The notes: generated from the sequence alone by a model not told the origin. A stretch of DNA of 64,000 nt from Kutzneria buriramensis (GCF_003387475.1 NZ_QUNO01000003.1:434001-498000); one strand, 5' to 3'. Shown: positions 7,982-16,929, counted from the first letter of the stretch. A program made the numbers and translations.

Positions 7982-8098
7982 CCGCGGTCCAGGCGCCGGC
8001 GCGGCCTCGCGGAACCATTTGCACCATCGCAACCGTAGGCACTGGCTTTGTGTTGCCGCTGGGGGCAGAGTGCACCGGGTGACACGGCAGGCGAAGTC

Positions 8099-8515
8099 AT
8101 GAACCGGTCGATCGCCGTCGGGCAGGTGGTGATCGCCGGCCTGATGGTGGCGGCCGCCGCGGCCGGGCCGTTCCCGTCGCCGGTGCCGCTGCTGTTCGTG
8201 GTGGCCGCCGTCGGCACCGGCAACGCGGCGTTCCCGCTGATGCGCACGTTCGGCTCGGCCCTGCTGGGCGGCACCGCGGCCGCGGCGATCGCGCTGGCGA
8301 CGGTGCCGTTCACCACCTGCGCGGCGCCGAAGCCGTCGCCGATGTTCGCGTGCACGGGCGACGCGCCTACCTGGCACCTGACCGGCGCGGTGATCGCGGC
8401 CGGGCTGTGCGGGGCGAGCCTGGTGCTGGCGCGGGTGGCGGCGCAGGCCGAGCAGGCGGCGGCGCTGACCATGGCGCTGGACGACCTGCGTGAGGAAATC
8501 CTGCGCATGCAGTGA
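8099..8515 (+). CDS. Small integral membrane protein, unknown function
   Basis: 138 residues with about three hydrophobic segments (residues about 6-28, 30-65 and 95-115), Ala/Gly/Pro-rich, and a charged amphipathic C-terminus (MALDDLREEILRMQ) likely in the cytoplasm. Two Cys lie in the predicted extracytoplasmic loop (TTCAAPKPSPMFAC). No family recognised. The start ATG at 8099 puts the first membrane helix immediately at the N-terminus; a longer frame from 8048 adds unsupported residues. Confidence 0.55.
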   Translation: MNRSIAVGQVVIAGLMVAAAAAGPFPSPVPLLFVVAAVGTGNAAFPLMRTFGSALLGGTAAAAIALATVPFTTCAAPKPSPMFACTGDAPTWHLTGAVIAAGLCGASLVLARVAAQAEQAAALTMALDDLREEILRMQ

Positions 8516-8648
8516 TCACGGCCTTTGTCAACTACACGATCCAGCGCTCAAGTCACCCGAGGGAAGGGCCGAGACCGCGCACGGAACGTCACTGATCCCC
8601 GGAACGGCTGATTTTCCGGCATCAAGTTGGTAACCGTTCTGGCGGTGC

Positions 8649-8675
8649 TTGTGACCCGTGACCCGGGCATAGGTT
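8649..8675 (+). promoter_or_regulatory. Probable promoter of the nitric oxide synthase gene
   Basis: TTGTGA (8649-8654) and TAGGTT (8670-8675) form a -35/-10 pair with a 15-nt spacer. The -10 ends 8 nt before the ATG at 8684 and no Shine-Dalgarno sequence is present, so the transcript is probably leaderless. A CCGGAA-N9-TTCCGG inverted repeat lies upstream at 8599-8619 and could be an operator. Confidence 0.45.
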
Positions 8676-8683
8676 CACTCGCC

Positions 8684-9949
8684 ATGACCGCCCCCACTGG
8701 CTGCCCCGTCGCCCACGGCCATGCCCCGGAACCGGAGCCGGCGGGCGACATCCGGGCCGAGGCCGAGGAGTTCCTCCGCCTGTTCCACGGCGAGCACCCC
8801 AAGGCCGGCCCCGTCGAGCCGCGCCTGACCCAGGTGCTGGCCGAGATCGACGACACCGGCACGTACCGGCACACCGAGGGCGAGCTGGCCTTCGGCGCGC
8901 GGGTGGCGTGGCGCAACAGCGCCCGCTGCATCGGACGCCTCTACTGGCAGAGCCTGCGGGTGCGGGACATGCGCAGGGTCCGCGACGCCGGCGCGATCGC
9001 CGCGCAGTGCGCCGAGCACCTGCGGTCGGCCACCAACGGCGGCCGGATCCGGCCCACCGTCACAATCTTCGCCCCCGAGACGCCGAAACAGCCCGCGCCA
9101 CGGATCTGGAACGAGCAGCTCATCCGGTACGCCGGCTACTGGGACGCGGAGACCGGCAGCGTGATCGGCGACCCGCGGTACCTGGAGTTCACCGACGTCG
9201 TGACCCGGCTCGGCTGGCAGCCGCCGGCGCAGCGCACGCGGTTCGACGTGCTGCCGCTCGTCGTCGAGACGCCCGAGGAGGGCGTCACCCTGCACGAGCT
9301 GCCGCGGGCCGCGATCCACGAGGTGGAGCTCGGCCACCCCGACCACGGCTGGTTCGCGGGGCTCGGGCTGCGCTGGCACTCGGTGCCGGCGATCAGCAAC
9401 ATGAGGCTGTCCATCGGCGGCGTCTCCTACCCGGCCGCGCCGTTCAACGGCTGGTACATGGGCACCGAGATCGGCGCCCGCAACCTCGCCGACGCCGACC
9501 GGTACGACATGGTCAAGGAGGTCGCCGATCGGCTCGGCCTGGACACCTCCAGCGACCAGACGCTGTGGCGGGACCGGGCGCTGGTCGAGCTGAACCGGGC
9601 CGTGCTGCACTCGTTCGGACGCGCCGAGGTGACGATCACCGACCACCACACCGAATCCGCCCGCTTCCTCACCCACCTCCAGAAGGAGGAGGACGCCGGC
9701 CGCACGTGCCCGGCCGACTGGAGCTGGATCGTGCCGCCGATGTCCGGCGCGCTCACGCCGGTGTTCCACCGCTACTACGACACCGAGCGGCTGCGCCCCG
9801 AGTTCGTGCTGGACGACGACGCCCGGCTGCGCGGCACCACCGGCGCGCCGCGGGCATTCCCCGAGCCGGTCGCGCCCGAACCGCCGAAGCTGCCGCGGAT
9901 CCGGCGGCTGAGCTGGTTCACCCGGCGCACGCCGGTTCCCGTGCCCTGA
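8684..9949 (+). CDS. nos: Bacterial nitric oxide synthase oxygenase
   Basis: 421 residues. It converts L-arginine to citrulline and NO using haem, tetrahydropterin and a separate reductase. The haem-ligating cysteine lies in WRNSARCIGR (Cys82), and the arginine-binding Glu in NGWYMGTEIGARNLAD (about residue 262). RWHSVPAISNMRL, DHHTESARFL and WSWIVPPMSGALTPVFH complete the family signature. Like other bacterial enzymes it lacks a reductase domain, and no dedicated flavodoxin or reductase gene is adjacent. It is longer than typical bNOS (about 360 aa), owing to an N-terminal leader of about 20 residues and an Arg/Pro-rich C-terminal tail. It appears to be a single-gene unit. Confidence 0.95.
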   Translation: MTAPTGCPVAHGHAPEPEPAGDIRAEAEEFLRLFHGEHPKAGPVEPRLTQVLAEIDDTGTYRHTEGELAFGARVAWRNSARCIGRLYWQSLRVRDMRRVRDAGAIAAQCAEHLRSATNGGRIRPTVTIFAPETPKQPAPRIWNEQLIRYAGYWDAETGSVIGDPRYLEFTDVVTRLGWQPPAQRTRFDVLPLVVETPEEGVTLHELPRAAIHEVELGHPDHGWFAGLGLRWHSVPAISNMRLSIGGVSYPAAPFNGWYMGTEIGARNLADADRYDMVKEVADRLGLDTSSDQTLWRDRALVELNRAVLHSFGRAEVTITDHHTESARFLTHLQKEEDAGRTCPADWSWIVPPMSGALTPVFHRYYDTERLRPEFVLDDDARLRGTTGAPRAFPEPVAPEPPKLPRIRRLSWFTRRTPVPVP

Positions 9950-10138
9950 ATCGACCGCCGGCCGCCGATGCTACGGTGATCGTCATCGCGGTTGAGACAC
10001 CAGCCGCAAGCTCCACGCGAGGCGCGGATTCGCGCCCGGGCTTGCTCGCTGGTTCCCTGGCGGCCGCTCCGTGTCCTCGCGCTGTGCAGACGACGGCGAG
10101 AGGTGCGGACCAGTGGCGAGATCGACAGCGGGGCGGGC

Positions 10139-10579
10139 GTGACCGTCGCACCGCCATCCGGGGAAGACCGGCTGCGCGCCCGGATCGCCGAGCTGGAGAG
10201 CGAGATCGACGGGCTGCGCCGCGCGCTGCGGACCAGGACCGTGATCGCGCAGGCGACGGGCCTGCTCGCGGCCGTCGGGGAACAGGGGCCGCAGCAGGGA
10301 TTCCAGCTGCTGGTCGAGCTTTCCCAGCAGTACAACGTCAAGCTGCACACGCTCGCGCAGCAGGTGGTCGACCTGTCCACCGAGCTGGGGCCGCGCCGGG
10401 CGGCGACGCTGGTCGGCGCCGGTCAGGGTCCAGAGCTGCTGGACGCCACCGGGCTGCTGGTGCGGGCGCACCAGCAGCTGGTCAAGGCGGAGGGCACGCC
10501 CGACTGGGATCGCCGGCGGGACGACGTGGTCGCGGCCAGCCGGCAGCTGTGCGAGCGGCTACTGGCCGCGGAGAGCTGA
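10139..10579 (+). CDS. ANTAR-domain protein
   Basis: 146 residues. A short N-terminal helix (RLRARIAELESEIDGLRRAL) looks like a coiled coil leading into an ANTAR domain (about 35-90; TVIAQATGLLAAVGEQGPQQGFQLLVELSQQYNVKLHTLA in part). ANTAR domains bind paired RNA hairpins and act as antiterminators. The C-terminal 50 residues are helical and unassigned. There is no receiver or GAF sensor domain, which is unusual, so activity may depend on a partner. GTG at 10139 is chosen because the coiled coil starts soon after; an earlier GTG at about 10103 is possible. Its 3' end overlaps the convergent serine hydrolase by 21 bp. Confidence 0.75.
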   Translation: MTVAPPSGEDRLRARIAELESEIDGLRRALRTRTVIAQATGLLAAVGEQGPQQGFQLLVELSQQYNVKLHTLAQQVVDLSTELGPRRAATLVGAGQGPELLDATGLLVRAHQQLVKAEGTPDWDRRRDDVVAASRQLCERLLAAES

Positions 10580-11386
10580 CACCTCGGCCAGCACGGCGTC
10601 GTTGAACGGCGGCCACACCTCGGTGGCCCACTGCTCGAACGGCCGGTCGGTCAGCGCGATAGTCGCCACACGGGCCGCCGGATCGACCCATGCAAACGTG
10701 CCGGCGGCGCCGAAATGGCCGAACGTGGCGGGCGAGTTGCGGTCGCCGGTCCAGTGCGGGCATTTCCGGGAGCGGATCTCGAATCCGAGTCCCCAGTCGT
10801 TCGGCCGCTGATTGCCGAATCCCGGCAACACACCATCGAGATTCGGGAAAACGACGCTCGTGGCCGCCGCGAGCGTTTCCGGCGCGACGAGCGTCGGCGC
10901 CTGGAGTTCGACGGCGAACCGGATCAGGTCCGCGCACGACGCCTCCGCGCCGGAGCCGGCCGGGCCGACCAGTTCGGCGGACGTCATCTTCAGCGGCTCG
11001 AAGACGGCTTCCTTGAGGTACTGGGGAAACGCGATGCCGGTGGCGGCCTGGACGGTGTCGGCGAGCACCTCGAAGCCGGCGCTGGAGTAGACGCGGCGGG
11101 TCCCGGGCGCGGCGACCGTCTGGCGGTCGTCGAAGGCCAGCCCGGACGTGTGCGCGAGCAGGTGCCGGACGGTGGCCCCGGGCGGGCCGGCGGGGTCGTC
11201 CAGCTCGACCGCGCCCTCCTCGACGGCGATCAGCACCGCGTACGCGACCAGCGGCTTGGTCACCGACGCGAGCGCGAACCGGTGGTCCAGCGGCCCGTAC
11301 GTGCCCAGGACCGTGCCGTCGGCGTCGACCACGGCGACCGCCGCGTGCTCGGCCGACCAGGTGTCGATCGTCGACAGCGAATCCAT
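10559..11386 (-). CDS. Serine hydrolase, beta-lactamase family (class C/PBP-like)
   Basis: 275 residues. The SxxK motif is ALASVTKPLVAY (active Ser and Lys). VYSSAGFEVL stands where YxN is expected, with Ser in place of Asn, and HFGAAG replaces the KTG/HxG box. HLLAHTSGL is the usual conserved segment. No signal peptide is present, so it is probably cytoplasmic, an esterase or peptidase rather than a resistance enzyme. The ATG at 11386 is back-to-back with the divergent gene at 11397. It converges on, and overlaps, the ANTAR gene. Confidence 0.8.
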   Translation of the reverse strand: MDSLSTIDTWSAEHAAVAVVDADGTVLGTYGPLDHRFALASVTKPLVAYAVLIAVEEGAVELDDPAGPPGATVRHLLAHTSGLAFDDRQTVAAPGTRRVYSSAGFEVLADTVQAATGIAFPQYLKEAVFEPLKMTSAELVGPAGSGAEASCADLIRFAVELQAPTLVAPETLAAATSVVFPNLDGVLPGFGNQRPNDWGLGFEIRSRKCPHWTGDRNSPATFGHFGAAGTFAWVDPAARVATIALTDRPFEQWATEVWPPFNDAVLAEVSALRGQ

Positions 11387-11396
11387 GACGGCGAGT

Positions 11397-11840
11397 ATGT
11401 CACCCGGTCGAGTAGCGCTCGGCACGGGCGTGACCTCGCGTTTTGCCAGCGGCAAGAACCCTTGCCGCGCCGTGTGCCACGCCCGGGACCTGGAGGACAA
11501 GAACCCTGAGCAGGGCAGCAATTCCGCCGGCGCCACCTGCAAGTACCAGGCCTCGTCCGCCGTGGTCGACGTGCTGCTGACCGGCGCCACCGGCGGGCCT
11601 TCCTCCCTGCCCACACAGGTTCCCCGCACGAAGGCCACCGCGGCGAAGCTCGGCGTGCCGCCGTCCCGTATGGAGAGTGCCGGCCCCATGTGCGGGTTCG
11701 CCGCGCAGCTCGTCACCGGGCAGGTCGTGGAGGTCATCTACACGCCGAAGCTCAGCGACCCGTCGACTACGTGCATGCTGGCGCAGGTCGTGTCGTCGGT
11801 GGGTCTGATGAACACGATCGAGGGTTCCACCGCCGAGTAG
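11397..11840 (+). CDS. Hypothetical Cys-containing protein, possibly DUF3558-like and 5'-truncated
   Basis: 147 residues from the ATG at 11397; an alternative ATG at 11385 overlaps the divergent hydrolase start. Cysteines in NPCRAVC, GATCKYQ, GPMCGFA and STTCMLA, with short beta-rich segments between, recall the exported DUF3558 lipoproteins of actinomycetes (low confidence). Those carry a signal peptide and lipobox; this one does not, and the beginning (SPGRVALGTGVTSRF) looks unstructured. It may therefore have lost its 5' end. It converges on the response regulator gene, with 1 bp between stops. Confidence 0.45.
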   Translation: MSPGRVALGTGVTSRFASGKNPCRAVCHARDLEDKNPEQGSNSAGATCKYQASSAVVDVLLTGATGGPSSLPTQVPRTKATAAKLGVPPSRMESAGPMCGFAAQLVTGQVVEVIYTPKLSDPSTTCMLAQVVSSVGLMNTIEGSTAE

Positions 11841-11841
11841 T

Positions 11842-12498
11842 TCAGGCGCGCCACTCGTACTGGTGCTCGGGGCGGCCGGTCAGGCCGTAGCGCAGGCTCA
11901 TCGTCGCCGCGCCCTCCTGGGCCAGCGCCGCCAGATAGCGCTGCGCGGTGGCGCGGGCGATGCCCAGGCCGGCGGCGATCTCGGCGGCCGAGCAGGCGCC
12001 GTCGGCGGTGCGCAGGGCGTCGGCGACCAGCTTGGCGGTCACCGGCGACTGTCCCTTCGGGGCGTGCGGATGATCGCCGTCGTGCAGGGTGCGGACGGCG
12101 CGGTCGATCTCCTCCTGCGTCAGCGCCCGCCCCGGCGACAACTGGTTGTGGTACCGGGAATACGCCATCAGCCGCTCCGCCAGCTGCTCGGCGGTGAACG
12201 GCTTCACCAGGTAGTTCAACGCCCCGGCGGCGAAGGCGGCGCGGACCGACGCCGCCTCCGAGACGGCGGTGAGCATGATCGTGTCGACGGAGATCTCCGC
12301 GAGCAGGTCGACCCCGGACCGGTCCGGCAGGTACGTGTCCAGCAGCACCAGGTCCGGTCTCAGGTCGTCGATCAGCGCCGACGCCTCGGCGGCGGTGCGG
12401 GCCGAGCCGACCACCACGAAGCCGGGCACGCGCTCGGTGAACGCCGAATGCACCTGGGCGACGCGGAAATCGTCCTCCACGACCAGGACTCTGATCAC
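11842..12498 (-). CDS. CitB/DcuR-family response regulator
   Basis: 218 residues: a receiver (about 1-120) with VVEDD at the N-terminus and the phosphoacceptor Asp54 in LVLLDTYLP, then a C-terminal winged HTH (about 150-215; CSAAEIAAGLGIARATAQRYLAAL in part), as in DctR/CitB regulators of C4-dicarboxylate or citrate use. Its ATG overlaps the kinase stop (ATGA, 12495-12498). The pair is divergent from an ABC importer at 14212, the likely target. Confidence 0.92.
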   Translation of the reverse strand: MIRVLVVEDDFRVAQVHSAFTERVPGFVVVGSARTAAEASALIDDLRPDLVLLDTYLPDRSGVDLLAEISVDTIMLTAVSEAASVRAAFAAGALNYLVKPFTAEQLAERLMAYSRYHNQLSPGRALTQEEIDRAVRTLHDGDHPHAPKGQSPVTAKLVADALRTADGACSAAEIAAGLGIARATAQRYLAALAQEGAATMSLRYGLTGRPEHQYEWRA

Positions 12499-14072
12499 GC
12501 CAACACCTCCGGCAGGGTCGCGGCGAACACGGCGCCGTGGTCGGGGCCGCCGGGATCGGCCAGCCGGGCGTCGCCGCCGAGGGCGCGGGCGGCCTGCCGG
12601 GTCAGGGCGAGACCGAGGCCGTGGCCGGGTCCGTCCTTCGTGGACACACCTTCCAGGAACACGTTGTCACGCAGGCGTTCCGGCACGCCGTCGCCGCTGT
12701 CGGCCACCGAGACGTGCAGGGTCGAGCCGTCGGCGACCAGGTCCAGCTCGACGCGGGCGGGCCGCCGGGCGCCGACCCGCGCCGCCTCCACGGCGTTGTC
12801 GACGAGGTTGCCGAGCACGGTCGTGACCTCGACCGGCGCGATCACCTTCGTCGGCACCCAACTCGCCTCGCCGACCTCCAGCGTCACGCCCTTCTCCGCG
12901 GCGGCAACGCCTTTCGCCGACACGAACGCCTGGAGGTACGGATCCGGCACCGCCGAGGGCCCCAGCGGCACGATCGGCGTGTCCGACAGCGCCTGGAGAT
13001 AGTCGACGGCCTCGTTGTGGTGGCCGGTCTGCAACAGCCCGGACAGCGTGTGCAGGCGGTTGGCGAACTCGTGCTGCTGCGCCCGCAACGCGTCCGTCAG
13101 CCGGTGCACCGAGTCCAACTCCCGGGTCAGGGTCTCCAGATCCGTCCGATCCCGCAGCGTCAGCACCATACCGAGGTCGATGTCGTCCCGCCGGACGGGA
13201 CGACAGGTCGCCACCAGCACCCGGTCCCCGGCCACCGCGATCAGGTTGTCCACCGGCGAACCGTCCGCCACCGCCTCGCCGATCCGCGCCGGCAGCTCCA
13301 AAGTGGACATAGCGGTGCCCGGAGACGGCGCGCTGCCAAGGAGTCGCGCCGCCTCGTCGTTGCAGACGGAGACGCGACCGGCGGGATCGACGGCCAGCAC
13401 CCCCTCGCCGATGCCGTGCAGCACGGCCTCCCGCTGCTGCACCAGCTCCGACAGCTCGTGCGGCTCCAGGCCGAGGGTCCGCCGCTTCAGCAACCGGTTG
13501 AGCAACGCCGAACCGGCAACACCCAGAGCCAGCGCCCCGACCAAACCGGCCGCGCAGTACCCAAGTGCCTTCAGCAAAGCGTCCCAGATCGTGCTGGCGT
13601 CGAAGCCGACACTCACCTCGCCGACGATCGCTCCACTGTGGTCTCTCAACGGCACCTTGCCCCGCGCGGAATACCCGAGCGTGCCCTCGTCCATGTTCCA
13701 GACCTCTTTGCCGGCCACGACCTCGCTGAAGTCGGTGCTCACCTCCTCCCCCAGCTCGTCAGGGTTTGGGTGCGAGTACCGGATCCCCTTCCGGTCCGTG
13801 ACCACCACGAACAGCGCCGCGGTACGGACCCGCACGGCCTCGGCGCGCGTCTGCACGACACCGCTCGTGTCGGCCGCGCCGACGGCGTCGCCGACGACCG
13901 GGTCGGCCGCGACCGAGCGGGCCACGGCCAGGGCCCGCTGCTCGTATTGATCGGTCAAGTTGCTGTACAGCAGCCACCCGACCAGGGCAAACCCCACTCC
14001 GACGACCAGCACGACCACGCCGATCTGAAGCAGCAGCACCTGGCGGGCGAACCGCATCCGGGGCGGCGCCAT
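12495..14072 (-). CDS. DcuS/CitA-type sensor histidine kinase
   Basis: 525 residues. TM1 is at about 12-37. An extracytoplasmic PAS-like sensor spans about 38-165 and carries the DcuS/CitA ligand-pocket signature IRYSHPNPDELG. TM2 is at about 170-192, a cytoplasmic PAS at about 215-310, then the phosphoacceptor His334 in QQHEFANRLHTLSGLLQ. The ATPase domain has NLVDNAVEAA (N box) and GHGLGLALTRQAA (G2 box). This family senses small carboxylates. Coupled to the response regulator and divergent from the ABC importer; 139 bp of intergenic DNA would hold both promoters. Confidence 0.93.
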   Translation of the reverse strand: MAPPRMRFARQVLLLQIGVVVLVVGVGFALVGWLLYSNLTDQYEQRALAVARSVAADPVVGDAVGAADTSGVVQTRAEAVRVRTAALFVVVTDRKGIRYSHPNPDELGEEVSTDFSEVVAGKEVWNMDEGTLGYSARGKVPLRDHSGAIVGEVSVGFDASTIWDALLKALGYCAAGLVGALALGVAGSALLNRLLKRRTLGLEPHELSELVQQREAVLHGIGEGVLAVDPAGRVSVCNDEAARLLGSAPSPGTAMSTLELPARIGEAVADGSPVDNLIAVAGDRVLVATCRPVRRDDIDLGMVLTLRDRTDLETLTRELDSVHRLTDALRAQQHEFANRLHTLSGLLQTGHHNEAVDYLQALSDTPIVPLGPSAVPDPYLQAFVSAKGVAAAEKGVTLEVGEASWVPTKVIAPVEVTTVLGNLVDNAVEAARVGARRPARVELDLVADGSTLHVSVADSGDGVPERLRDNVFLEGVSTKDGPGHGLGLALTRQAARALGGDARLADPGGPDHGAVFAATLPEVLA

Positions 14073-14211
14073 GGCGGGACCCTACGCCGCCGACCCCCGT
14101 GAGCAGAACGTGCGAAACACGGGAAACGCGCGATGGACGAACAACCGCGACAAGGGTTCGCACCGTGACGCCGGCCACCTACGGTCCTGCGCCAATGAGA
14201 GGAGCTGGCCA

Positions 14212-15051
14212 ATGACGACCGGACCCGTCATCGAACTGAGGGCCGCGACCAAACGCTTCCGCGGCGCCACCGGCGGCGTGCACACCGCCGTCCGCGAACT
14301 GACCATGTCCGTGCAGCCGGGCGAATTCGTGGCGGTGGTCGGGCCCACCGGCTGCGGCAAGTCCACCACCCTGTCCCTGGTCTCCGGCCTGGAACCGCCG
14401 TCCAGCGGCGTCGCCCTGGTACGGGGCGAGCCCGTGCTGGGCATCCCCGACGGCATCGGCTACATGTTCCAGAACGACGCCGTGCAGCCGTGGCGTTCCG
14501 TGCTGGACAACGTGGCCGCCGGCCCGCGCTACCGGGGCATGACCAAGGCCAAGGCCCGCGAGAAGGCCCGGGCCTGGGTGGACAAGGTGGGGCTGGGCAC
14601 GTTCGCGGGCTACTACCCGCACCAGCTCTCCGGCGGCATGCGCAAGCGCGTCGCGCTGGCGGCGACGCTCGTCAACGAGCCGTCGATCCTGCTGATGGAC
14701 GAGCCGTTCAGCGCCCTGGACGTGCAGACGCGGGCCCTGATGCAGGACGAGCTGCTGCGCCTGTGGTCGGGCTCCAACGCCGATGGATCAACGCTCGACC
14801 CTGCGAGCAGGTCTTCGGTCATCTTCGTCACCCACGACCTGGACGAGGCGATCGCCTTGGCGGACAAGGTGATCGTGATGACGGCGAGCCCGGCGACGAT
14901 CAAGGCCAGCTTCGAGGTGGACCTGCCGCGGCCGCGGCTGGTCGAGGAGATCCGGATGACGCCGGAGTTCCAGCTCATGTACCGGCAGATCTGGGAATCG
15001 TTGCGGGAAGAGGTGGACAAGGCCCGTGAGCGCAGTGTTGTCGCCGGTTGA
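14212..15051 (+). CDS. ABC transporter ATP-binding protein (nitrate/sulfonate/taurine type)
   Basis: 279 residues. Walker A GPTGCGKST, Q-loop YMFQNDAV, signature LSGGMRKRVALA, Walker B ILLMDEPFSALD and the switch His in VTHDLDEA are all intact. The closest family is SsuB/TauB/NrtD. An insertion of about 10-12 residues (SNADGSTLDPASRSS) sits between the helix after Walker B and the H-loop strand, unusual for the family. Start ATG 14212 has GAGAGGAG upstream. Overlaps the permease gene by 26 bp and is part of a three-gene importer operon. Confidence 0.92.
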   Translation: MTTGPVIELRAATKRFRGATGGVHTAVRELTMSVQPGEFVAVVGPTGCGKSTTLSLVSGLEPPSSGVALVRGEPVLGIPDGIGYMFQNDAVQPWRSVLDNVAAGPRYRGMTKAKAREKARAWVDKVGLGTFAGYYPHQLSGGMRKRVALAATLVNEPSILLMDEPFSALDVQTRALMQDELLRLWSGSNADGSTLDPASRSSVIFVTHDLDEAIALADKVIVMTASPATIKASFEVDLPRPRLVEEIRMTPEFQLMYRQIWESLREEVDKARERSVVAG

Positions 15052-15889
15052 CGCGCCGCCGGCCCGGGAGCTGACCGGCGCCGCCACCGCGGCGCGCAAC
15101 CGCCGCATCAAGGTGTGGTCGATCCGGGTCGTGCTGGTGGCGGCCTGGCTGGGCAGCTGGGAGCTGGCCGCCACGTACTGGATCGACCCGTTCTTCTACT
15201 CCAAGCCCAGCCAGGTGTGGTCCAAGCTGGTCGACTGGTTCACCGTCGGCACCAGCCAGGGCTCGATCTGGACGAACATCGCCGCCACCATGCAGGAGGC
15301 CGTGCTCGGCTTCGTGCTGGGGGCGCTGGCCGGCATCGTGCTCGGCGTGCTGCTCGGCCGCAGCCCGCTGCTGTCGGACATCTGCGCGCCGTTCATCAAG
15401 GCGCTCAACGCCGTGCCGCGCATCGTGCTGGCGTCGCTGTTCGTGATCTGGTTCGGCCTCGGCATGCAGTCCAAGATCGCGACGGCCTTCATCCTGGTGT
15501 TCTTCTCGGTCTTCTTCAACGCCTTCCAGGGCGCCCGCGAGGTGGACCGGAACCTGATCAACAACGCCCGGGTGCTGGGCGCCAGCAAGCTCCAGGTGCT
15601 GACCACGATCGTGCTGCCCAGCGCGACGTCCTGGATCCTGGCCTCGCTGCACTCCGCCTTCGGCTTCGCCCTGATCGGCGCCGTCGTCGGCGAGGTCGTC
15701 GGCGCGGAAACCGGCCTCGGCCTGCTCATCTCCCGTTCCCAGGGCAATTTCGACACCCCCGGCATCTACGCCGGCATGATCGTCATCACCGTGCTGGCGC
15801 TGCTGGCCGAGGCGATCCTCACCGCACTCGAGAAGCGGCTGCTCAAGTGGCGGCCGACCGCGGCGCACGAGCAAGGAGCCCAGCTATGA
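15026..15889 (+). CDS. ABC transporter permease (SsuC/TauC family)
   Basis: 287 residues with about six membrane helices after a cytoplasmic N-terminus. The EAA loop is seen in NNARVLGASKLQVLTTIVLPSA, which contacts the ATPase. AVPRIVLASLFVIWFGLG is characteristic of the nitrate/sulfonate/taurine group. The GTG start lies inside the ATPase gene and its stop overlaps the ATG of the binding-protein gene (ATGA, 15886-15889). Confidence 0.92.
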   Translation: MSAVLSPVDAPPARELTGAATAARNRRIKVWSIRVVLVAAWLGSWELAATYWIDPFFYSKPSQVWSKLVDWFTVGTSQGSIWTNIAATMQEAVLGFVLGALAGIVLGVLLGRSPLLSDICAPFIKALNAVPRIVLASLFVIWFGLGMQSKIATAFILVFFSVFFNAFQGAREVDRNLINNARVLGASKLQVLTTIVLPSATSWILASLHSAFGFALIGAVVGEVVGAETGLGLLISRSQGNFDTPGIYAGMIVITVLALLAEAILTALEKRLLKWRPTAAHEQGAQL

Positions 15890-16929
15890 ACCTGCGTACC
15901 CCTGTCACGCTGGTCGTCGCCGCCGCGACCGTGCTCGGCCTGGCCGCGTGCCGCGACTCCCGCACGGACACCGCGTCGGCCGGCGGCGCCGACCACGTGC
16001 GGATCATGGTCGGCGGCATCGACAAGGTCATCTACCTGCCGGCCAAGCTGGCCGACCAGCTCGGCTACTTCAAGGAGCAGGGCGTCACCGTCGATCTGGC
16101 CACCCAGCAGGCCGGCGTCAGCGCCGAGAACTCGCTGATCTCCGGCGACGTGCAGGGCGTGGTCGGCTTCTACGACCACACCATCGACCTCCAGACCAAG
16201 GGCAAGTGCCTGGAGAGCGTGGTGCAGCTGGCCAACATCCCCGGCGAGGTCGAGATGGTGTCGCCGGCGCAGGCCGGCACGATCAAGTCCGCGGCCGACT
16301 TCAAGGGCCGCAAGCTCGGCGTGACCGACCTCGGCTCGTCCACCGACTTCCTCACCCAGTACCTGGGACAGCGGCAGGGTCTGCACGCCGGCACCGACTA
16401 CACGGAGGTGAAGGCGGGCGCCGGCTCGACTTTTGTCGCCTCGCTGGAAAACGGCCAAATTGACGCCGGCATGACGACGGACCCGACCGTCGCCCAGCTG
16501 GTGGCCACCGGCAAGGGCAAGGTGATGTTGGACATGCGCACCGAGGAGGGCACCACGGCGGCGCTGGGCGGGCTGTACCCGGCCAGTTCGCTGTACATGA
16601 GCTGCGATTACGTCAACGCGCACAAGCCGGTCGTGCAGAAGCTGGCCAACGCGCTGGTCAAGACGCTCCAGTACATCGGGTCGCACTCGGGGGCGGAGAT
16701 CGCCGCCAAGATGCCCGCCGACTACGCCGGCAGCGACAAGTCCCTGTACGAGAAGGCCATCTCGGACACCAAGTCCATGTTCAACAGCGATGGCAAGATG
16801 CCTGCCGACGGGGCCGCGAACGTGCTCAAGGTGCTGAGCCAGTTCTCCCCCAACGTCAAGGGCAAGCAGGACAGCGTGCGGCTGACTGAGACCTACACCA
16901 CCGAGTTCGTGGCCAAGGCGACGCCCTGA
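15886..16929 (+). CDS. ABC transporter substrate-binding lipoprotein (NMT1/THI5-like)
   Basis: 347 residues. Signal peptide with lipobox GLAAC (Cys22). The mature protein begins RIMVGGIDKVIYLPAKLADQLGYFKEQGV, the start of the NMT1/THI5/SsuA fold, and continues with DFKGRKLGVTDLGSSTDF and GQIDAGMTTDPTVAQL. Ligands of the family include sulfonates, nitrate, pyrimidine precursors and aromatic acids; the sequence does not decide among them. Together with the DcuS-type kinase, an organic acid is plausible. The SD is GCAAGGAG before ATG 15886. Confidence 0.92.
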   Translation: MNLRTPVTLVVAAATVLGLAACRDSRTDTASAGGADHVRIMVGGIDKVIYLPAKLADQLGYFKEQGVTVDLATQQAGVSAENSLISGDVQGVVGFYDHTIDLQTKGKCLESVVQLANIPGEVEMVSPAQAGTIKSAADFKGRKLGVTDLGSSTDFLTQYLGQRQGLHAGTDYTEVKAGAGSTFVASLENGQIDAGMTTDPTVAQLVATGKGKVMLDMRTEEGTTAALGGLYPASSLYMSCDYVNAHKPVVQKLANALVKTLQYIGSHSGAEIAAKMPADYAGSDKSLYEKAISDTKSMFNSDGKMPADGAANVLKVLSQFSPNVKGKQDSVRLTETYTTEFVAKATP

